DNA of 35,024 nt from an uncultured Bacilli bacterium (lineage in GTDB: Bacteria > Bacillota_I > Bacilli_A > RF39 > UBA660). The notes beneath the pieces were generated by a model. It saw nothing but the letters and a program-made list of their open reading frames with translations, was not told where the DNA came from and ran no database searches. Shown piece after piece: positions 30,631-35,024 of the stretch. Both the position numbers and the translations under genes were made by a program. Location: NCBI GenBank assembly GCA_910580135.1, contig CAJTXC010000003.1, positions 1 through 35,024 on the forward strand. Direction: 5' to 3'. Positions within the stretch are counted from its first letter, which is position 1. Every line of letters starts with the position of its first letter.

Positions 30631-31587
30631 ATGTATGAAGGTTTAAGAAGTGAAATTAGTAAAGCAATTAATAAAAATGATTGTGACGCAGTATTGTTTT
30701 CGGGCGGAATTGATAGCTCAGTGGTTTTATATGAAAATTATCTAAAAAATAGCTCAATAGCTGCTATAACTATTTCGGTTAAAGGAAAAGAAAATTCTGA
30801 TGAAAAATATAGCAAGATAGTTTCAAAAAAAATAGGAATTAAAAATCATTTAATTTGTTACGTAACAGAAGCAGAAATTTTAAAGCACATTGAAAAGGCT
30901 ATACTTCTATTAAAAACTTTTAATCCTGAATGGATAAGTTCAACCGTGACTTTGTTAATTGCTGCTAATTTTGCAAGAAAAAAAGGGTATAAAAAAATAT
31001 CTGGTGGTGAAGGTGCAGATGATTTGTTTGGAAGTTTTCCATTTTTTAACAATTGGAATAATAAATATATTTCTTTGGATGAGGTAATAGTAAAAAGATA
31101 TAATGAAATAAGTACTATGTCCGATTTAGTGGTTAAATCAGTAGGGTTAGATTTTTATTCTCCGTTTAAAGATGATAATGTTAAAAAAGAAATTTTAAAT
31201 ATTCCAATACAAGAAAGGATTAAAAAAAATAAATTAATTACTTCAAAATACCCATTGAGAATGGCATATAAAAAAATATTGCCTAAAGAAAGTATTATAA
31301 GACCACAAACAATGGCATTTTCGGGGTCTGGCATATTTAAAGTAATAAGTAAAATTGCAGATGATGTAACTGATAAAGAATTTGATGACGCAAAAGAAAA
31401 ATACTTTGAATTTAAGAGTAAACTTGAGTATGCATTATTTAAAATATATATAAAATACTATATATATAATCCAGTACATGAAAATAAATGCGTTCATTGT
31501 AATAGTGATATGAATAATAATAAAGTAATTTGCAAAGTATGTAATACTTTTCAAATAAATGGAAGGAGTATAGATTTTAATGGATAA
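30631..31587 (+). CDS. asparagine-synthase-like ATP-pyrophosphatase without glutaminase domain
   Basis: 318 residues. The PP-loop S24-GGIDSS-S30 binds ATP pyrophosphate. ISGGEGADDLFGSF at ~124-137 matches the SGEGADELFGGY block of asparagine synthetase B, so it should adenylate a carboxylate and form an amide or related bond. The N-terminal glutamine amidotransferase domain of AsnB is absent: the protein begins directly with the synthetase domain, so ammonia or an amine is used as nucleophile, as in beta-lactam synthetases or other AsnB-derived enzymes. A C-terminal C-x2-C ... C-x2-C (CVHCNSD ... CKVCN) forms a zinc ribbon. It overlaps the next gene by 8 bases. Confidence 0.85.
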   Translation: MYEGLRSEISKAINKNDCDAVLFSGGIDSSVVLYENYLKNSSIAAITISVKGKENSDEKYSKIVSKKIGIKNHLICYVTEAEILKHIEKAILLLKTFNPEWISSTVTLLIAANFARKKGYKKISGGEGADDLFGSFPFFNNWNNKYISLDEVIVKRYNEISTMSDLVVKSVGLDFYSPFKDDNVKKEILNIPIQERIKKNKLITSKYPLRMAYKKILPKESIIRPQTMAFSGSGIFKVISKIADDVTDKEFDDAKEKYFEFKSKLEYALFKIYIKYYIYNPVHENKCVHCNSDMNNNKVICKVCNTFQINGRSIDFNG

Positions 31588-32113
31588 AAAAATTTATGGG
31601 GTAGAAGGAATAATAATAATAGATAATTGTATTATTCTAGGAATGCAAAAAGAAAAAAGATGGTATAAAAATGAAAAACTTGGTGCCGTAATAAAAACGA
31701 TTGGTGGTAAGATAGAAAAAGAGGATAATGGAGATCCACTGAATGCCTTGAAAAGAGAAATGCTAGAGGAAATATGTGGTATTTCAGATAAAAATTTTAG
31801 AATTAAAGAAAAACCATTATTTAATATAGAAACTGGTATGAGTGATATTAATAGCTTTGAACATAATTCAGGCTTAACGTTAAATGCTAATTTTTATTTA
31901 ATAAATATAAATGAAGAAGTGAAATTAACACCAAATGATTTACCATTTATTTTTAAGATTCCCTTAAAAAAAATATTAGAATTAGATTTTAATGAAACGA
32001 TTGATTTTAACTTTGTTTCAGAATTTGCCATAGGTGATTATAATAATAAACCTGAAGAAGTATGTTTGATGGTTCCGTTGGAAGTTAAGGAATTTCTGTC
32101 TAATTATGAATAA
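31580..32113 (+). CDS. NUDIX hydrolase
   Basis: 177 residues. The Nudix box GGKIEKEDNGDPLNALKREMLEEICG fits G-x5-E-x7-REUxEExGU with a short insertion, so the metal-binding REMLEE core is intact. These enzymes hydrolyse nucleoside diphosphates linked to another moiety. It probably acts on the nucleotide substrate or by-product of the operon. Overlaps both neighbours (8 bases on each side), so translation is coupled. Confidence 0.85.
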   Translation: MDKKIYGVEGIIIIDNCIILGMQKEKRWYKNEKLGAVIKTIGGKIEKEDNGDPLNALKREMLEEICGISDKNFRIKEKPLFNIETGMSDINSFEHNSGLTLNANFYLININEEVKLTPNDLPFIFKIPLKKILELDFNETIDFNFVSEFAIGDYNNKPEEVCLMVPLEVKEFLSNYE

Positions 32114-32624
32114 AATAGCTTTTGATTTTGATGGTGTGATTGCAGCCACTGATCGTTTGAAGAAAAAATGGTTTATAAGAAATGGTGTGTATTTAAATAA
32201 CTTTGATAAATATTCTATATATCATTATTTATCAAAAAAAATGAAAGTTGAAGAAATAGATAATCTATATAACTCGATGTCGAATTATGTTTTTAGTGAT
32301 GGAATGTTAAAAAAAGTTAAGGTTAAAAAGGATGTTTTAAGATTAATAAAAAAGATCTGTAAAAAAAATGAACTTTATATTATAACTTCTAGACCAAACA
32401 GTATGATACCAGAAGTTAAGGAATGGTTAGAAAATAAAAAGATATTAAAATGTTTTAAAGAAATAATATCTTCATCAAATAGTGGTAAACAATTAATATG
32501 CAGAAATAAAAATATTGATATATTAGTGGATGATGATTATAGACATTTAGAAAAAGATATAGTTAAAGTAAGGATATTAATATCTAATGACAAGGGAAAT
32601 ATTAGTTATATGAAGTTAAGATAA
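32106..32624 (+). CDS. HAD-superfamily phosphatase (5'-nucleotidase-like)
   Basis: 172 residues. Motif I is DFDGV with nucleophile Asp7 and acid Asp9, motif II is YIITSRPNS (Ser/Thr), a lysine lies in the KCFKEIISSS region, and motif IV is ILVDDDYRHLE. Size and motif spacing fit NT5C-type deoxyribonucleotidases or small sugar-phosphate phosphatases. Within this operon a nucleotide monophosphate is the most likely substrate (inference). Overlaps the NUDIX gene by 8 bases. Confidence 0.85.
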   Translation: MNKIAFDFDGVIAATDRLKKKWFIRNGVYLNNFDKYSIYHYLSKKMKVEEIDNLYNSMSNYVFSDGMLKKVKVKKDVLRLIKKICKKNELYIITSRPNSMIPEVKEWLENKKILKCFKEIISSSNSGKQLICRNKNIDILVDDDYRHLEKDIVKVRILISNDKGNISYMKLR

Positions 32625-32646
32625 ATTTTATTATTAGGAGATATAA

Positions 32647-33234
32647 ATGAAAAAGGTTATTATATTTATAGGAGCACCCGCAAGTGGTAAAGGTACTCGT
32701 ATAGATGAATTAGAAGAATATTATAAAATATCTACTAGTCTCATTTTAAGGAAAAACAATTTAGATTTATCAAAAGGGGATTTAATTAATGACGATATTG
32801 TCAATAGTCTCATACTTAATGAAATTAAAAATGCATTATTGGATAATATTGTCTTAGATGGATATCCTAGGACAATTAATCAACTGAATTTTTTAATTTC
32901 AAATAATATATATATCGAAACAGTATATAACATTATTGCTCCAAATGATATAGTTATTAGTAGAGCGGCTAATAGACTAACCTGTTTAAATTGTCAATCT
33001 AGTTATACAATTGATGATTTTAGGAGACCACAAAAAGAAGGGATTTGTGATAAATGTGGTGGTATATTAATAAGAAGACCAGATGATGAACCTAATTTGG
33101 TAATTAAAAGAATCAAAAAATATTATGATAGTACATATTGCTTGTTAAATGAATTTGATAAGCTAGGTATTAATGTAATAGACATAGATTCCTCAAAATC
33201 TCCTAAAGAGATAAAAAAATATATTAAAAGATAG
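32647..33234 (+). CDS. adenylate-kinase-like nucleotide kinase
   Basis: 195 residues. P-loop GAPASGKGT (9-17), DGYPRTINQLNFL (the NMP-binding block of adenylate kinase) and a four-cysteine LID zinc site (CLNC ... CDKC) in RLTCLNCQSSYTID. The RRPDDEP and I-x-x-R-I-x-x-Y segments follow the family. It departs from housekeeping Adk in the P-loop (GAPASGKG for GAPGAGKG) and at the AMP-binding STGDxLR motif (here STSLILR). A divergent paralogue with changed NMP specificity is therefore more likely than the cell's main Adk. Last gene of the operon; SD AGGAG. Confidence 0.85.
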   Translation: MKKVIIFIGAPASGKGTRIDELEEYYKISTSLILRKNNLDLSKGDLINDDIVNSLILNEIKNALLDNIVLDGYPRTINQLNFLISNNIYIETVYNIIAPNDIVISRAANRLTCLNCQSSYTIDDFRRPQKEGICDKCGGILIRRPDDEPNLVIKRIKKYYDSTYCLLNEFDKLGINVIDIDSSKSPKEIKKYIKR

Positions 33235-33279
33235 TAATTTAAGTAATAAATGAAGAATATACAAAAATTATAATAATTA

Positions 33280-33288
33280 TGGTATACT
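33280..33288 (+). promoter_or_regulatory. extended -10 promoter of small RNA
   Basis: TGG-TATACT; predicted start ~33294, the first bases of the RNA stem. No good -35. Confidence 0.5.
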
Positions 33289-33292
33289 AATT

Positions 33293-33370
33293 AAAGAACT
33301 TGTATCACTGAACGTTTTGGGCGTTGGAGTAGGACTACTTAGTATTACTCGCAGTGACAGAGTTCTTTTT
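33293..33370 (+). ncRNA. candidate small RNA ending in its own terminator
   Basis: Outer stem AAAGAACT (33293-33300) / AGTTCTTT (33361-33368), second stem TCACTG (33305-33310) / CAGTGA (33352-33357), and two branch hairpins, AACG/CGTT (33311-33325) and GAGTA/TACTC (33327-33350). The outer stem plus T-run works as a terminator. About 78 nt, no ORF, own promoter, and 138 bases from the next start codon, which has its own -10. No known family recognised. Confidence 0.55.
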
Positions 33371-33508
33371 TATTGTTTATAATCCTTGTAATTTGTCATA
33401 TTATGTTATAAATAAAGGCTAAAATGAATAAGATATAAATTTATTTAATTAAAGTGGAAATAAAATGCGATTTATAGTATAATATTTATCGTATAGGAGG
33501 CGTTTGTT

Positions 33509-33979
33509 ATGCTACCAAAGATAAAAAGGTATATAAAAAATAATAAAAAACAAGTTGCAATAGTACTTGCTGTTATAGCAGGATTATTAGTATGTCTTGT
33601 TCTTTACAAAGCTTTATTTTATTCGAGTTCAGAAAAAGCTGTTTATGGAGTAAGATTAAGAGACATAAAGGAAAATGAATTTGTCAAAGAGGACAAAAAA
33701 GAAGTGTTAGATAAGGCTTCAGAAATTGAAGGAGTAAGTAATGTTAAAATAGAAGTTAAGGGAAGACTTATAAAGTTTTTTGTTACTTTTAACGAAGGTG
33801 TATCTACCGACGATATGAAAAATAAATTCAATGAAATGTTAGGGTTTATAAGTAGTAAAGTAACTAGTTATTATGATATTTCCTTTTATTCAAAGCAAAC
33901 AGTAGAAGGAAAAACTAAATACCCAGTAACTGGTTATAAACATAAAGGTAAAAGCGAAATTAGTTTTGATGTGCTTTAA
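33509..33979 (+). CDS. hypothetical membrane-anchored protein
   Basis: 156 residues, SD TAGGAGG at 33493-33499, -10 TATAAT at 33478-33483. A basic N terminus (MLPKIKRYIKNNKKQ), one transmembrane segment (VAIVLAVIAGLLVCLVLYKALF), then an extracellular ~115-residue alpha/beta domain with SEIEGVSNVKIEVKGRLIKF and a TVEGKTKYPVTGYKHKGK tail. No family recognised. It lies 13 bases before the next gene, so the two are probably co-transcribed. Confidence 0.75.
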   Translation: MLPKIKRYIKNNKKQVAIVLAVIAGLLVCLVLYKALFYSSSEKAVYGVRLRDIKENEFVKEDKKEVLDKASEIEGVSNVKIEVKGRLIKFFVTFNEGVSTDDMKNKFNEMLGFISSKVTSYYDISFYSKQTVEGKTKYPVTGYKHKGKSEISFDVL

Positions 33980-33992
33980 GAGGTGGTAAGTT

Positions 33993-35024
33993 ATGAGAAA
34001 GAAAAAAAATAATAAGTGGTTAGTAGCATCGTTTATATGTGTGCTTCTAATTATATTAGTAGTTTTAATAAACTTTAGTAAAGGGCCAAGTGCTCATACT
34101 AAACTTAATTTAACTGAGAAAAAGTGGATAGAAAATAATAAAAAAGAAGTTATAAACATTTCTGTTGCAAATAATATTCCAATATTTAGTCAGGAAGGTG
34201 AGGGTGTATTCTTTGATTTTATAAATGAATTTGAAGAATCAACGGATTTGTCCTTGAACTTAATACCATATGATGCATCAGGTGATTTAGAAGAAAATGA
34301 TTTGTATTTCGAAGTTGTTAAACATGATAAAGTATCTAAATTAAAAGATAATGAAATGATTTTTTATAGAGATTATTATGTTTTGGTTGGTAAAGATGCC
34401 GAAAAAGTTGCGATGCCAGACGAAATAAAGAATAAAAAAATTGGTGTTTTATCTAGTGATTTAGCAGATGTAAGTTATTATATTTCATCAGATAATGGAG
34501 TATCTTATGCCCCATATGAGAAAGAAAGTGAACTACAAACTGCTTTAAAAAATGGTGATGTAAATTATATAGCAGTGCCTAAAACAAGATATGAATCTTT
34601 TGCTTTAGAAAATAAGTATCATATAATTTATAACATTACCGAGATGAAAGAAGCATATGTTTTAAGAACGTCAAAAGATGTTAATAAAAATTTAGCAAGT
34701 ATTGTTAATAAAAAATTCTTAGAATATAAAGCTAATAAACTAAGTGATAAGTATGATGAATCATTAATAAGTTTATTAATGAGTAAAAATAATATTTCAG
34801 AAAAATCTAAAGCAGATTTTCTAAGTAAAAAATACGTATTTGGATATCTTGAAAACGAACCATATACAAATACTATTAATGGTAAGTTAATAGGTCTTGA
34901 TAGCATATATATAAATTCATTTAGTGATGTATCAGGAGCTTCATTTACTTTAAAGAAATATCGTACTGTTAAAGATTTGAAAAACGCATTAAATAAGTGT
35001 GAGGTTGATATAGCTCCTAACTAC
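33993..35024 (+). CDS. membrane-anchored protein with substrate-binding-protein-like domains, 3' truncated
   Basis: Starts at ATG 33993 (SD AAGAGGTGG) and stays open for 344 codons to the end of the window. A signal anchor (residues ~8-27, WLVASFICVLLIILVVLINF) is followed by LTEKKWIENNKKEVINISVANNIPIF and FFDFINEFEESTDLSLNLIPYD. This is the start of an extracytoplasmic solute-binding (SBP type 3/HisJ-like) domain. A second such domain appears to begin at YVFGYLENEPYTNTINGKLIGLDS. Tandem SBP domains on an anchor are usually the sensors of histidine kinases or GGDEF/EAL proteins; the output domain would lie beyond the window (inference). Confidence 0.75.
   Translation, partial: MRKKKNNKWLVASFICVLLIILVVLINFSKGPSAHTKLNLTEKKWIENNKKEVINISVANNIPIFSQEGEGVFFDFINEFEESTDLSLNLIPYDASGDLEENDLYFEVVKHDKVSKLKDNEMIFYRDYYVLVGKDAEKVAMPDEIKNKKIGVLSSDLADVSYYISSDNGVSYAPYEKESELQTALKNGDVNYIAVPKTRYESFALENKYHIIYNITEMKEAYVLRTSKDVNKNLASIVNKKFLEYKANKLSDKYDESLISLLMSKNNISEKSKADFLSKKYVFGYLENEPYTNTINGKLIGLDSIYINSFSDVSGASFTLKKYRTVKDLKNALNKCEVDIAPNY

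Noticed and set aside
28756..31587. Lasso-peptide cluster (peptide plus AsnB-like cyclase)
   Set aside because: There is no leader peptidase/RRE B protein, and the short peptide is a hydrophobic membrane-like sequence without a lasso core pattern.
1..35024. CRISPR arrays, rRNA genes or a replication origin
   Set aside because: No regularly spaced repeats of CRISPR type, no rRNA sequence, and no DnaA-box cluster was seen.

Overview
The window is an AT-rich chromosomal stretch from a low-GC Bacillota. Shine-Dalgarno sites of the AGGAGG/GGTGAT type are everywhere, TGA serves only as a stop (so genetic code 11, not the Mycoplasma code), and TGn-extended -10 promoters and T-tailed hairpins are common. 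The gene set (phosphoketolase, BspA/DUF285 leucine-rich surface protein, GH25 lysozyme with LysM, SpoIID-domain protein, several toxin-antitoxin modules) suggests a gut-associated member of the Bacilli, perhaps an RF39-like or Erysipelotrichales-like lineage. That placement is inference. The first ~43 bases are Illumina adapter, so the contig really starts at base 44 inside a truncated phosphoketolase gene.

Layout. 44-4806: phosphoketolase, a small lipoprotein, and a GntR(YtrA)-type regulator with its ABC ATPase and permease. 4874-7791: an HYT-motif (ADP-ribosyltransferase-like) unknown, an NAD(P)H/FMN reductase-like protein, and an AbiEi/AbiEii toxin-antitoxin pair whose promoter carries three copies of a 17-bp element. 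7840-10743: an SDR oxidoreductase, a phage Bro-N remnant, an unknown gene and a methionine gamma-lyase-like PLP enzyme. 10805-13273: cell-wall enzymes (polysaccharide deacetylase, GH25-LysM lysozyme). 13363-13528: tRNA-Gln(CTG) and tRNA-Glu(CTC), followed by an insertion-sequence remnant. 13897-16797: a two-gene surface-protein operon behind a promoter whose spacer contains a run of ten G. 16853-19655: a cation/Ca2+-type exchanger under a yybP-ykoY-like (Mn2+) riboswitch, then gltX. 19706-19939: a highly structured RNA locus with a strong minus-strand promoter and a 26-residue membrane peptide on the opposite strand. 19975-25352: a short UvrD-like helicase, a SpoIID-domain protein, a DinJ/YafQ toxin-antitoxin pair and ligA. 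25392-28486: a leader with an intrinsic terminator, an adenylate-forming enzyme, an orphan 7-TM protein and a small membrane peptide. 28695-33234: a leader peptide and Y-shaped terminator, followed by a compact six-gene operon. The operon encodes a possible NDP-kinase-like protein, a B12-type radical SAM enzyme, an AsnB-like synthetase without glutaminase domain, NUDIX, HAD and an adenylate-kinase-like protein. 33293-35024: a small RNA candidate, a membrane protein and a truncated gene with periplasmic-binding-protein-like domains.

The parts most likely to be new are four. They are the 28.7-33.2 kb nucleotide-themed radical SAM operon with its leader peptide, the 19.7-19.9 kb structured RNA/peptide locus, the poly-G promoter that could phase-vary the surface proteins, and the terminator-coupled leaders at 16.85 kb and 25.4 kb. 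All calls rest on reading motifs by eye; no database search or folding program was run.
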